A DNA stretch of 64,000 bases. Origin: Conexivisphaerales archaeon. Its GTDB lineage: Archaea; Thermoproteota; Nitrososphaeria; Conexivisphaerales; DTJL01. The translations under genes were made by a program, and so were the position numbers. The DNA lies in the NCBI GenBank assembly GCA_038728585.1, contig JAVYTR010000008.1:19410-83409 (forward strand), in the 5' to 3' direction. Below, in pieces: positions 8,701 through 16,002 of this stretch. The notes beneath the pieces were generated by a model. It searched no databases and was not told the origin of the DNA. It saw only the letters and a list, made by a program, of their open reading frames with translations. Numbering within the stretch: position 1 is the stretch's first letter; each line of letters begins with the position of its first letter.

Positions 8701-9535
8701 TCCATATACTCTGCTGAATACGCATGATATCAGCCCAGGCAACGTTGAATCAATAAATCTGGCAAGTTATTCGAATGGATTGCTACACCTTTCATACATA
8801 GGTGCAGATACTCTGGTTATAAGGGATATGCAGGTGAGCATAGATTCATCGTTGCTGAAAGGATTGACTCTTATAAACTGCACAGGTGTGATAAGCAACT
8901 CGGTCATATCGGGCATAAGCCTCGTGAACTCCAGCATCAACCTGAACAGCGATGCCTTTGAGAACTCTTATGCTGGAGTTACTGCAAACTATTCATACGT
9001 TCAGGTTGCCGATTCTCAGTTCAGGAATCTCACCTATGCATTCATGCCTTACTACAGCTTGGTAAAAGTTCAGAATTCTTCAACGGCATACATCCAAGTC
9101 ACCAACATCTCCACCCTGGCTCAACCAACAACACCTCAGCGATCTTTAACAATACAGAAGGCAATCAAACAGTTCAGCTTAACGATTTATGGCTCGCAGT
9201 TAAGTGTAGATAGTGTCAGCATCGATGGGAATCCTGTAAACTTTACACAGAGCCCTGAAGGGAACAATTCGATAATACTGACGGTTCCTTTCGACTCACA
9301 GAAGCAGCCTGACGGGGTCTATCAGATGCAAGTTCTGGTTGCCTCAGGGATACAGTACCAGCTGGTTTTCCAGCTACTGAACATTTACCATCAGAGTTCA
9401 TACCAGACTCTCCTCACAGCTCTTACGTTATCCTCCATTCTGCTGGCTTTGGCTGCTATTGTCATTTCAGTAACCAGAAAGGGGAAAGAGGTCAAGATGG
9501 TCAAGCAAGCTGCAGAACCACAACCGACAACATAA
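5723..9535 (+). CDS. Membrane-anchored sedolisin (S53) acid protease with long Ig-like and beta-helix C-terminal region
   Basis: The 1270-residue exoprotease starts with a signal peptide (SLMLLLLIATSAF) and a pro-kumamolisin activation domain (about 30-165). The S53 catalytic domain (about 180-545) has Glu256 and Asp260 in ETALDVE, oxyanion Asp350 in ASGDLG, and nucleophile Ser469 in GGTSLATP. The calcium-site signature MVTGLGSPN follows. About 550 residues of Ig-like repeats come next, then a short right-handed beta-helix-like stretch (about 1000-1110) and a C-terminal membrane helix before a basic tail. Sedolisins act at acid pH, so this gene suggests an acidophile feeding on extracellular protein. 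A TATA element near 5690-5697 gives a very short leader. Confidence 0.88.
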   Translation: MKLSSLMLLLLIATSAFQVAHQSFPSAVSDSHSLAPSAQVSFSIFFPPSSASNTIKVIGSDRFTSVENYLQSLGFSIVYSSPLRYLLTISGEASLVERLFSVNLLTAKASQGIYYYPSSPLIIPSQLSGLRIFGLTNRSIFTPQYVALARVNQSGFYPADIPRSIPFPTKGSLQFSATYYSPSVFQQAYNETPLLQNGYEGQGQTIAIIDAYGDPTIYQDLQSFDRQFNLPAAQLQIIPIGSYQPEQGIGTGWDVETALDVEAAHMMAPYAKIVLLVANGNNINNGLFDAIDKVVTEHLANITSMSWGAPENLFAASGFFASGFDNYPFSEFYFALGSSEGISFFAASGDLGANGGTPSKFGGVTYPSSSPFVTSVGGTTLFVRTLSGDVRSSARVEYAGEAAWSSSPQYLGATVSSGGGESSFFSTPFYQKSFASGHREVPDISADANPYTGAIIVYEGQQVAIGGTSLATPILAGMTSLLDQSLNSRLGLLNPYLYSSDAFNKVSFGYNNGYYASSSYNMVTGLGSPNLGMLRESLNNINSLKINVSTSSSASSSSSYPQYPYGSPFEITATVTDPYGSQVTSGYFYAAIYTPKGLLTNLSMSYNGIYWVANYTPKIADPPNAWQIVVSGRSGSYSGIGYYSLDIGLSVNIISPVPYPYAPPLIAGEPFAVEAIITNPDGSPVTSGSFTATFYQNGKAIYSAPLFPVGNNGTYEGSAQLVNPQGTCIMNITGYSGQQIGYAYTYEYVGEAILDAAIITPIDEAIPTAYPGQTITLVAATLTGNGTGLFDSNISATFVNPQGQKVASVQLYPSPSTTQYGTLNLFGFHQANFTVPSYFSPGFYSIEFNSSYQSQSSVVQSGYYNTSIYISASSLNLTYSTPVAVVEGQNVNIQASIYYPNGTEVKSGVFMAELNPSALDYAQNLVAAQTGVPMQYDVSSGLWKASYTIPTEFDQGFYKGVPQFTLAGGWSLAISGESSDAMQAQHSSYFTVLPYTLLNTHDISPGNVESINLASYSNGLLHLSYIGADTLVIRDMQVSIDSSLLKGLTLINCTGVISNSVISGISLVNSSINLNSDAFENSYAGVTANYSYVQVADSQFRNLTYAFMPYYSLVKVQNSSTAYIQVTNISTLAQPTTPQRSLTIQKAIKQFSLTIYGSQLSVDSVSIDGNPVNFTQSPEGNNSIILTVPFDSQKQPDGVYQMQVLVASGIQYQLVFQLLNIYHQSSYQTLLTALTLSSILLALAAIVISVTRKGKEVKMVKQAAEPQPTT

Positions 9536-9563
9536 TTTAGCAACATAACGGGGAGCTATTGAG

Positions 9564-10787
9564 ATGAGAGGCATATTCGAGAAGGCTATTTCTGAGGCTT
9601 CAAGGTTCAGAAGGCTGAGCGGAGAAGAGGTCAAGGCTCTTGAGGATGTGGATTCAGCTTGTGAAGAGCTGGTCGAATCAGAGTTCGAGAATTACGTAGC
9701 AAGAAGATACAACGAAGAGATACCTAAGGTCATGAGCAGATACAGTGTGATGGGTCTACCGATAGATCCAAAGTACGGAGGCAGAGGACTTGGCATATTT
9801 CCCCATGCCCTTGCAATGGAGAGGTTTGGCCAGCTCAGCCTTGGGGTAGCCACTTTCGTAGATGTCCATCAATTTCTGGGCAGCTTGACGGTTCAGGAAT
9901 GGGGAAGTGAAGAAATCAAGTCAAATGTACTTCCCCTTTTCTCTTCAGGAGAGGCTATTGCAGCATACGCTCTGACTGAACCGGAGGCTGGAAGCGACCC
10001 CGCATCGATGAAAACAAGCTACAGAAAGCAGAATGGCAGATACAGAATAAGGGGTGAAAAATACCTTATTTCGAACGGGTCTTTGGCTAGTCACATAGTT
10101 GTCTTTGCAAGAAACGAAGACGAGAAGAGCTCAATCACTGCCTTTCTGGTGGAAACAAAAAATACAGGTTTCAACGTGGACATGAGGCTGACTGAGAAGC
10201 CAGGCCTATTCACTTCAGACACTGCTCTTCTTTCGTTCGATGATTTAGAGGTTGATGGTTCAGCAATACTGGGCCAGGAAGGCAAGGGTCTTCATGTGGC
10301 ATATTCAGCACTTCTCAACGGAAGGATTGGCATAGCATCAGCCTGCTTGGGCGTGATGGAAGATTGCCTGGAGCAGGTAACTGAGAGGGTAAAATCCAGG
10401 TATCAGCACGGCAAAGAGATAGGTAAACATCAGCTGGTGCAGAAGCATATTGCAAAGATAGCAACCAACCTGGAAGCCTCAAGGTGGCTTGTACTTGTTT
10501 CAGCGCTGAAAAAGGAGGAATATGATAGAGACAGGAAGGACCTAGCAAAAAGGAATGAGGCTGACAAGTATTCAGCGATAGCAAAGTACACTGCTTCAAG
10601 ATATGCCTTTGAAGCAGCTGATTCATCCCTGCAGCTTTTTGGCGGTTTTGGCTACAACATAATGAGCCCCGTTACCAAGCACTTCCTGGACACAAGGGTG
10701 GCGAGAATATACGAAGGGACGGATGAGATAATGGAGCTGAAGATAGCCTCCACTATACTGGGCAAAGATTATGAGGCATACAGGTGA
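9564..10787 (+). CDS. Acyl-CoA dehydrogenase
   Basis: The 407-residue flavoprotein catalyses alpha,beta-dehydrogenation of an acyl-CoA, feeding electrons to an electron-transfer flavoprotein. The FAD-binding signature ALTEPEAGSDPASM lies at about residues 138-151. The C-terminal domain has FGGFGYNIMSP and the catalytic-base motif YEGTDEI (Glu about 385). Length and full domain order are normal. An SD (GGGGAG, 9550-9555) precedes the ATG. It follows the sedolisin gene by 28 bp and precedes a CoxG-like gene by 23 bp. Chain-length or branched-chain specificity cannot be read directly. Confidence 0.9.
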   Translation: MRGIFEKAISEASRFRRLSGEEVKALEDVDSACEELVESEFENYVARRYNEEIPKVMSRYSVMGLPIDPKYGGRGLGIFPHALAMERFGQLSLGVATFVDVHQFLGSLTVQEWGSEEIKSNVLPLFSSGEAIAAYALTEPEAGSDPASMKTSYRKQNGRYRIRGEKYLISNGSLASHIVVFARNEDEKSSITAFLVETKNTGFNVDMRLTEKPGLFTSDTALLSFDDLEVDGSAILGQEGKGLHVAYSALLNGRIGIASACLGVMEDCLEQVTERVKSRYQHGKEIGKHQLVQKHIAKIATNLEASRWLVLVSALKKEEYDRDRKDLAKRNEADKYSAIAKYTASRYAFEAADSSLQLFGGFGYNIMSPVTKHFLDTRVARIYEGTDEIMELKIASTILGKDYEAYR

Positions 10788-10810
10788 GAAGACTGGGAAG
10801 ATGGTAAGAG

Positions 10811-11260
10811 ATGCAGCTTGAATTTACAGGTAAAGAGGAAGTTAAAAGTCCTTTACCGCTTACATCAAAATTCCTTTCGACCCCGGAAGACCTTGCAAAG
10901 TCAATTCCAGAAGCAGAAGAAGTCAAGGTTCTGTCTGAAGATGAATTCGAAGCCAAGGTGAAGGTGAAGATATCTGTCATATCAAGTACTATGAAGGTTA
11001 GGATGAAGGTTCTCAAATCGGATGGTAATACGATAAACCTGCATGCTACATCTTCAGGAACAGGGAGCTCGGTTGAAATTAAGACTCAGTTCAACCTTTC
11101 TGCAACAAACAGCCATACCAGCATAAACTGGAAGGCAGATGTCAGCATATCAGGCCTGATAGCAGGACTAGGAAGCTCGACTTTGAAAGTTTTTGCTGAG
11201 AAGTACATAAGGCAGATAGTAGCAAATCTGCATGAACAATTGGAAAAGAAAACTGCTTAG
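10811..11260 (+). CDS. CoxG-like SRPBCC-fold protein
   Basis: The 149-residue protein matches the carbon monoxide dehydrogenase subunit G family: an N-terminal FTGKEEVKSPL strand, LSTPEDLAKSIPEAEEVK, and a C-terminal amphipathic helix (FAEKYIRQIVANLHEQL). CoxG proteins are helix-grip (START-like) proteins implicated in membrane recruitment of, or lipid supply to, molybdenum hydroxylases. Here the gene sits 23 bp after the acyl-CoA dehydrogenase and 47 kb from the molybdenum hydroxylase genes in this window. A partnership with either is inference. Confidence 0.75.
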   Translation: MQLEFTGKEEVKSPLPLTSKFLSTPEDLAKSIPEAEEVKVLSEDEFEAKVKVKISVISSTMKVRMKVLKSDGNTINLHATSSGTGSSVEIKTQFNLSATNSHTSINWKADVSISGLIAGLGSSTLKVFAEKYIRQIVANLHEQLEKKTA

Positions 11261-11360
11261 CTGACAGAAAATACTGCAAAAAGTGGATTTTCTATTACCA
11301 AAGCAATAAATTTAATTTACTATACTGCTGATAAACTGGAGTACTGGAGAAAACAGCAGC

Positions 11361-12056
11361 ATGCATGCTTATGGCTATACCGTCATGAACCCAGCTGATG
11401 AAAGCGAAGAGGTTCAGCTTCAGGAATTGACCAGCTTCTGCAGGGAAAAAAGAATAGAGTTAGAGATGGTCTTTGTGGATGATTATGAAGCTTCCTTTGA
11501 GCCTTTTCTCAGGAGGCCAGCAGCATACAAGCTGACAGAAGTTGCAAAGGTCAGGCCTGTAAATTATTTGGTTGTTTATGAGCTTTCCAGACTTGGCAGA
11601 ACTCCTCTGGACACTTTGAGCGTGCTGCTGAACATTGTCGAAAAGCCCAGGGAGAGAGATGGTTTGGGGCTTCAGGTCCTCAGCGTCAGGGAGGAATTCA
11701 TGAACATCACAGACCCGAGCGAGAGAGATAAACTGATCAGGATTATCAACTGGTTCTCAGAGCAGGAGAGAAGAAGGATAAAGGAGAGGCAGGAGGCTGC
11801 ATGGAAACTGGGAAAGCAGAAGGGAAGACCCAGACAGATAGAGCCTGAAGAATTGCTGGGTTACATAAAAAAGTACCCGGGCCTAAGCATGAGTGCGATT
11901 ACGAAGCTTATGAATGAAGATAGGGAAAGAGCTGGAAAGAAGAGACTTGGTTATTCTACGGTAAGGATGCTTGCAAAAAGGCTTGGAGTGAGGTGGAGGC
12001 TGATGCTTCCTCCTCAGGTTCTTGCTGATGGGGATGAACAGTCACGGAAAGGCTAA
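11361..12056 (+). CDS. Serine-recombinase-family protein lacking the catalytic serine
   Basis: The 231-residue protein has a resolvase/invertase N-terminal fold: YGYTVMN at the first strand, VNYLVVYELSRLGRTPLD at the position of the family's DRLSRLGR motif, and a long helix with FSEQERRRIKERQEAAW. A helix-turn-helix C-terminus (about 170-215, GLSMSAITKLMNED) follows. Active members read RVS at the first strand; here the equivalent is TVM, so both the nucleophilic Ser and the first Arg are gone. No inverted repeats or mobile-element partners flank it. It is probably a domesticated DNA-binding protein rather than a working recombinase. ATG start is clear. Confidence 0.68.
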   Translation: MHAYGYTVMNPADESEEVQLQELTSFCREKRIELEMVFVDDYEASFEPFLRRPAAYKLTEVAKVRPVNYLVVYELSRLGRTPLDTLSVLLNIVEKPRERDGLGLQVLSVREEFMNITDPSERDKLIRIINWFSEQERRRIKERQEAAWKLGKQKGRPRQIEPEELLGYIKKYPGLSMSAITKLMNEDRERAGKKRLGYSTVRMLAKRLGVRWRLMLPPQVLADGDEQSRKG

Positions 12057-12108
12057 ATATATTTAACAAGGCCAGCGAAGTTAATCTGAGCGCAGGGAGG
12101 AGTTGCTG

Positions 12109-13371
12109 TTGAACCGGAGCGAAGGCAGGGCAGATCACGCAAAGAGGAGTAAGTTCTTCGCCTTAAGCGTACTCTGGTTAGCCTTGCCTTCAACCTACCA
12201 GTCTTCTGCCATTTTCATCGTTTTACTTATCCCTGTCTTTATCACCCTTATGCTTGCACCCCTCCTACTCTTCAGGAGAAGGAAGAAGGAGGAAAAGAAG
12301 GAACCTCAGAAGCAGGAAGGTGGGGGAGAAAGTGGAAAAGAAATTCAGACAACAAAGCCTGATGGAGAGCAGCAAAAGACAGAGCAGACCGAGTCTGTTC
12401 ACGAAGAAGAAGAAAGAGAAAAGAAGGGGCTGCCAGCACTGCGACCAGAAGAGGAAGGTACTTCAATCACAATCCCTGAACCAACCATCAGAATAATAAA
12501 AGAAGAGGGACCTGGCAGAGTAGAGATAGAAGAGTATCCTCCTTCTGCTCCTATAGTGCCCAAGGAAGAATCTGCTCAGCCTCAACCAAAACAGCAAGCA
12601 AAACAGGGTATACCGTACCATCTGGTCAAAAAAGATGTTCATGACCCCGCAGACTGGATACTTGACTGTGTGGGAGGATATGATTTCTGGCCAGAAGAGA
12701 AAGGTCCATTGCCGAAGCCAGAGCTGGAGGTGGAATTCAAGAAGAAGTTCCCTAACGTTACGCTTGCAAATTTCAATGCTATAGTCTACGACCTGATCTA
12801 CAAGGATAAGATAATTTCTGAAGTTGTGGACGGGGTTACGCTGTTAAGGCTTTCAGCAGAAACAAAAGCTGAAAAGGCAGCGGAATGGAACAAAAGGTAT
12901 GCTGATGCCATGCTTATGCTGGCACAGCAACAAGCTCAGAAGCAGGGAGCACCTGCGGGGGAAAGAAGAAAGGAATGGATCGAAGTCTCACCACAGGCAG
13001 AACTGGGTCAGGGAGGCCCGTGGGATGATCTGAACAAGCAGATGAAGGATATGAAGTGGTATGGCAGAGTGATGACATCAGGGCCAAAGGAGATAAAGAG
13101 TCTCATGTGGCATCGGGAGCCTCCTGTCCATGAACACCAGCCTCCAAAGGCGTACTATCCAAACATAATGCTTGAGTGGAGACAGAGCGTGACAGGTCAG
13201 CCTCCATACTGGCACATTGAGGGTGTGAACATCAAGGAGGAAGAATTCATGAAGAAGATACAGGATAAGACATGGAGCGAATGGCTTTCAAAGAACAAGA
13301 TAGTCATAGACGTGCCAACGTGGGAAGAAGCAGTGGTCAAAGTACTTGAAATGGCCAGGAGCTTCGTCTGA
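12109..13371 (+). CDS. Membrane-anchored orphan protein with charged linker
   Basis: I do not recognise this protein of about 420 residues. It has an N-terminal hydrophobic region (about residues 12-55) followed by RRRKK. A low-complexity linker rich in Lys, Glu, Gln and Pro covers about 57-170, and a soluble C-terminal part begins near ADWILDCVGGYDFWPEE. A helix-strand segment with NVTLANFNAIVYDLIY and VDGVTLLRLS could be a small winged-helix-like fold. The frame opens at TTG 12103, but the SD (GGGAGGAG, 12095-12102) favours the in-frame TTG at 12109. It probably faces the cytoplasm from a membrane anchor. Confidence 0.6.
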   Translation: MNRSEGRADHAKRSKFFALSVLWLALPSTYQSSAIFIVLLIPVFITLMLAPLLLFRRRKKEEKKEPQKQEGGGESGKEIQTTKPDGEQQKTEQTESVHEEEEREKKGLPALRPEEEGTSITIPEPTIRIIKEEGPGRVEIEEYPPSAPIVPKEESAQPQPKQQAKQGIPYHLVKKDVHDPADWILDCVGGYDFWPEEKGPLPKPELEVEFKKKFPNVTLANFNAIVYDLIYKDKIISEVVDGVTLLRLSAETKAEKAAEWNKRYADAMLMLAQQQAQKQGAPAGERRKEWIEVSPQAELGQGGPWDDLNKQMKDMKWYGRVMTSGPKEIKSLMWHREPPVHEHQPPKAYYPNIMLEWRQSVTGQPPYWHIEGVNIKEEEFMKKIQDKTWSEWLSKNKIVIDVPTWEEAVVKVLEMARSFV

Positions 13372-13464
13372 TATCTAAAATAGCAAAAAATAATATGTTA
13401 AACTACCAAATGGATAAATCGGTTCAGCAAAGGTTAAATTGAGCTGATTCCCATCCATCATAAC

Positions 13465-13920
13465 TTGCGGCTCGTGGGCTCTATTCTGCTGGTGGATGAT
13501 GACCAAGGTATTAGGGATACGTTAGCTATGGTGCTGAAGGGTTATGGGCATAAGGTCAGGTGCGCAGCCAGCGCTGCAGAGGCTCTGGAAGCGTTGAAAC
13601 AGGAGGAATTTGATATACTACTGGTCGATATAAGACTGCCCGATAAAGACGGCATTCAGCTGCTTCATTCGATACCAGATAGGGTGCCTGCTCCTAAGGC
13701 CATAGTGATAACAGGCTATCCCACTCTTGAGAATGCTGTAGGTGCAGCAAACGAAGGTGCATCTGGCTATCTGTTTAAGCCGTTTGAGGTAAGGCTTCTG
13801 CTTGAGAAGATAAATAAGCTGCTTGAAGAAAGGCAGCTTGAAAAGAGATATGATGATAAGAAGTTAGCCACCTACGTAAAGAGCAGGAGCAAGGAATCTG
13901 CACCGCTGATAGCACAGTAA
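13465..13920 (+). CDS. Stand-alone response regulator receiver domain
   Basis: The 151-residue protein is a CheY-like receiver: acidic pocket DDD near residue 13, phospho-acceptor Asp in LLVDIRLPDKDG, switch Thr in VITGYPT and invariant Lys in YLFKPFE. No DNA-binding output domain follows, only a basic tail, so it acts through protein contacts or phosphotransfer. The frame opens at TTG 13465; the in-frame GTG at 13474 is an equally plausible start. No kinase is adjacent; the only histidine kinase in the window lies at 51-53 kb. A partnership is possible but unproven. Confidence 0.82.
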   Translation: MRLVGSILLVDDDQGIRDTLAMVLKGYGHKVRCAASAAEALEALKQEEFDILLVDIRLPDKDGIQLLHSIPDRVPAPKAIVITGYPTLENAVGAANEGASGYLFKPFEVRLLLEKINKLLEERQLEKRYDDKKLATYVKSRSKESAPLIAQ

Positions 13921-13931
13921 ACTTAGTCAGC

Positions 13932-14261
13932 TCAAGCGTTGATTTTTGAAATTTCTGATATAATCACTGCTAAGTCGTTTGCGTCATCTTCAAGGTTGAA
14001 TTCTGTTTTAAGTGTCTTTACAAGGACTTCCTCTATTATCGGGGCTGACTTCCTGAATACAGCCTTCAGAGCCTCTTCAAAGCTTTCCGGGTCAAGAGGT
14101 AAGATATCTAGTCCTTTCCCGTATCTATCCTTCATGTATTTTACAAACGCTCTGTAGGCCAGTTTACCAAGAACTGCTGTCAGACATTCTTCAGCCGCTG
14201 CGGTGACCCGTTCATATGGAGATTCTGTCTCGTTATCATCACCGCTAGCCTTTTCGGACAT
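13932..14261 (-). CDS. Small helical protein of unknown function
   Basis: The 109-residue acidic protein is predicted mostly helical, with YERVTAAAEECLTAVLGKLAYRAFVKYM followed by a second helical unit (SFEEALKAVFRKSAPIIEEVLVK). It loosely resembles the small four-helix domains found alone or fused to archaeal regulators (NitrOD5-like), but I would not assign it on this evidence. A minus-strand TATA (ATAAATAT, about 14287-14294) lies 26-33 bp upstream of the ATG, indicating a leaderless monocistronic gene. It converges on the receiver gene with an 11-bp gap. Confidence 0.55.
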   Translation of the reverse strand: MSEKASGDDNETESPYERVTAAAEECLTAVLGKLAYRAFVKYMKDRYGKGLDILPLDPESFEEALKAVFRKSAPIIEEVLVKTLKTEFNLEDDANDLAVIISEISKINA

Positions 14262-14354
14262 TGAGATGTCATGACTATTCGAGGATAGATATTTATCCTT
14301 TATGAATAACTTTTTTATGCTTTGTTGGAAAAAACAACAATACCAGCTGTTTGT

Positions 14355-14549
14355 TTAGAAAAGGTCAAAATAGCCGGCATCTCTTCCTGCTATTATGCTC
14401 GATACCAGCACAACTGCAAGCATCATCGCAATTGAAATTACAACATTGAGACTTAGCGCTACATCAACTATCAGGACTACAAAAGTTAAGGAGAAAAACA
14501 GCATACTAAAGTATTTTATGAATCTGCCAGCTTTTTGCCTGTTCAACAT
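14355..14549 (-). CDS. Small two-helix membrane protein
   Basis: The 64-residue protein has a basic N-terminus (NRQKAGRF), two membrane helices (about 14-32 and 35-53) and the tail GRDAGYFDLF. A GTGA element lies just before the ATG and a TATA-like TTTATC about 55 bp upstream. An antisense frame of equal length exists but lacks protein-like composition. No family recognised. Confidence 0.4.
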   Translation of the reverse strand: MLNRQKAGRFIKYFSMLFFSLTFVVLIVDVALSLNVVISIAMMLAVVLVSSIIAGRDAGYFDLF

Positions 14550-14659
14550 TCTTCACTTTGATTCTAGCTCTCAAATCAATGGCAAGTAAATTGTAATTGA
14601 TAAACTGGTTGACAAACATGGTTCTGTTTTGTGATATATCAGCGCTAACCTAGAAGGTA

Positions 14660-14803
14660 ATGATGCTGGCAACATTCCTGCTGTTGCTCCTGCTGCTTGT
14701 CCTTGCCCAGAAGACGCCAGATGAGAAGCCTTTCGTTATGGGAGAGGAGCAGGAGCAAGAAAGCAATGTTTTTGTCATTTTCATGCATATGGGAATGTCA
14801 TAA
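14660..14803 (+). CDS. 47-residue single-helix membrane or secreted peptide
   Basis: The short frame starts with two in-frame ATG codons (14660, 14663) after AGAAGGT and ends with TAA at 14801-14803. The peptide opens with a Leu-rich hydrophobic stretch (LATFLLLLLLLVLAQ) and continues with an acidic, then Met-rich tail (FMHMGMS). The signal-anchor form and GAAGG element support it, but short Leu-rich frames arise by chance. It lies upstream of the Sua5 promoter. Confidence 0.3.
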   Translation: MMLATFLLLLLLLVLAQKTPDEKPFVMGEEQEQESNVFVIFMHMGMS

Positions 14804-14864
14804 TGCTGATGCCTAGCGTAAGCTATAGACATTTTCAGCAAAATTCTGAACCCTTTAGTTACAG

Positions 14865-14871
14865 TTATATA
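14865..14871 (+). promoter_or_regulatory. TATA box of the sua5 gene
   Basis: TTATATA predicts transcription starting near 14895. This lies downstream of the upstream in-frame ATG (14803) and upstream of an SD at 14902-14905 that serves the TTG at 14914. Confidence 0.5.
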
Positions 14872-14913
14872 CGCTCATTTGAATCATTCGTTCACTCGAC
14901 TGGAGAAACTCTG

Positions 14914-15951
14914 TTGCAAACAAAGATTTTCAAAGTTGACCCGATTGAACCAGATAGAAAAGTGATAGTCAGGGCAGCCAATCTTATTAGGTCAGGCGAA
15001 GTCGTTGCATTCCCTACAGAGACTGTTTATGGTTTGGGAGCTGATTCAACAAACGACAGGGCTGTTGAAAAGATATTCACAGCCAAGGGAAGACCATCAG
15101 ACAATCCTCTGATAGTTCATGTATCTGACCTGAAGATGTTGAGAAGGATCGTTGAAAGGCCAGGAAGGAAGGAATTGGACCTCATCTCTTATTACTGGCC
15201 TGGTCCATTAACTATCATATTCAGGAAGAAGAAGGTAATTTCAGACCTGGTTACAGCAGGCCTGCCAACTGTAGCCGTCAGAATGCCTTCTCACCCCGTT
15301 GCACTTGCCCTGATAAAGGAATCAGGCAGGCCGATTGCTGCACCGAGCGCTAATCTGAGTGGAAGGCCAAGCCCGACAAGGGCAGAGCATGTTATGAAAG
15401 ACCTATCAGGCAAGATACCTATGATAATAGATGCTGGGCCTACTGAATTTGGAGTAGAGTCCACAGTGCTTGATTTGACAGGAGAATACGGGGTAATATT
15501 GAGGCCAGGGCCGATTACAGCTGAAGACTTGGCTCCTCTGATAGGGATGGCGAAGATGTACAGACTGGGTAAGGGAGAAAGGCCTCTTGCGCCGGGTATG
15601 AAGTACAGGCATTACGCTCCAAACACAAAGATGGTACTGGTCTGTGGAGGACCGAACGGAATTGTAGATAAGATCAACAGGCTTGCTGAGGCTGAAGTGA
15701 GAAAAGGGAAAAGAGTTGGAGTACTCTGCACGGACGAAACGAAGGGGAGGTATGATGAAAGATTGAACAAAGTCTCGCTAGGTTCGAGGTTCAGCCCGTA
15801 CATGCTTGTAAGAAATCTTTACCATTCTCTCAGAACACTTGACGACATGAATTTGGACTTGATATTCGCAGAAGGGTTTCCTGAAGACGGCATCCTTGCC
15901 ACTCTGATGAACAGACTTAGAAAGGCGGCATCTAAAGTGATGGAAGAATAG
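14914..15951 (+). CDS. sua5: Threonylcarbamoyl-AMP synthase, two-domain Sua5
   Basis: Makes threonylcarbamoyl-AMP from threonine, bicarbonate and ATP, the first step of tRNA t6A37 modification. The YrdC domain (about 1-210) has the signature GEVVAFPTETVYGLGAD, then KGRPSDNPL, RMPSHPVALAL and APSANLSGRPSPT. A linker with RPLAPGMKYRHYAP leads to the C-terminal Sua5 domain. The frame is open from ATG 14803, but family members start a few residues before the KVDP motif; TTG 14914 has an SD (GGAG) 8 bases upstream and lies behind a matching TATA box. That gives 345 residues, the usual two-domain length. Confidence 0.9.
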   Translation: MQTKIFKVDPIEPDRKVIVRAANLIRSGEVVAFPTETVYGLGADSTNDRAVEKIFTAKGRPSDNPLIVHVSDLKMLRRIVERPGRKELDLISYYWPGPLTIIFRKKKVISDLVTAGLPTVAVRMPSHPVALALIKESGRPIAAPSANLSGRPSPTRAEHVMKDLSGKIPMIIDAGPTEFGVESTVLDLTGEYGVILRPGPITAEDLAPLIGMAKMYRLGKGERPLAPGMKYRHYAPNTKMVLVCGGPNGIVDKINRLAEAEVRKGKRVGVLCTDETKGRYDERLNKVSLGSRFSPYMLVRNLYHSLRTLDDMNLDLIFAEGFPEDGILATLMNRLRKAASKVMEE

Positions 15952-16002
15952 CTTCGCTTCAGGTCCGAGATGTTGATATATCTTGCTGAATAGTATTCTG
16001 GT

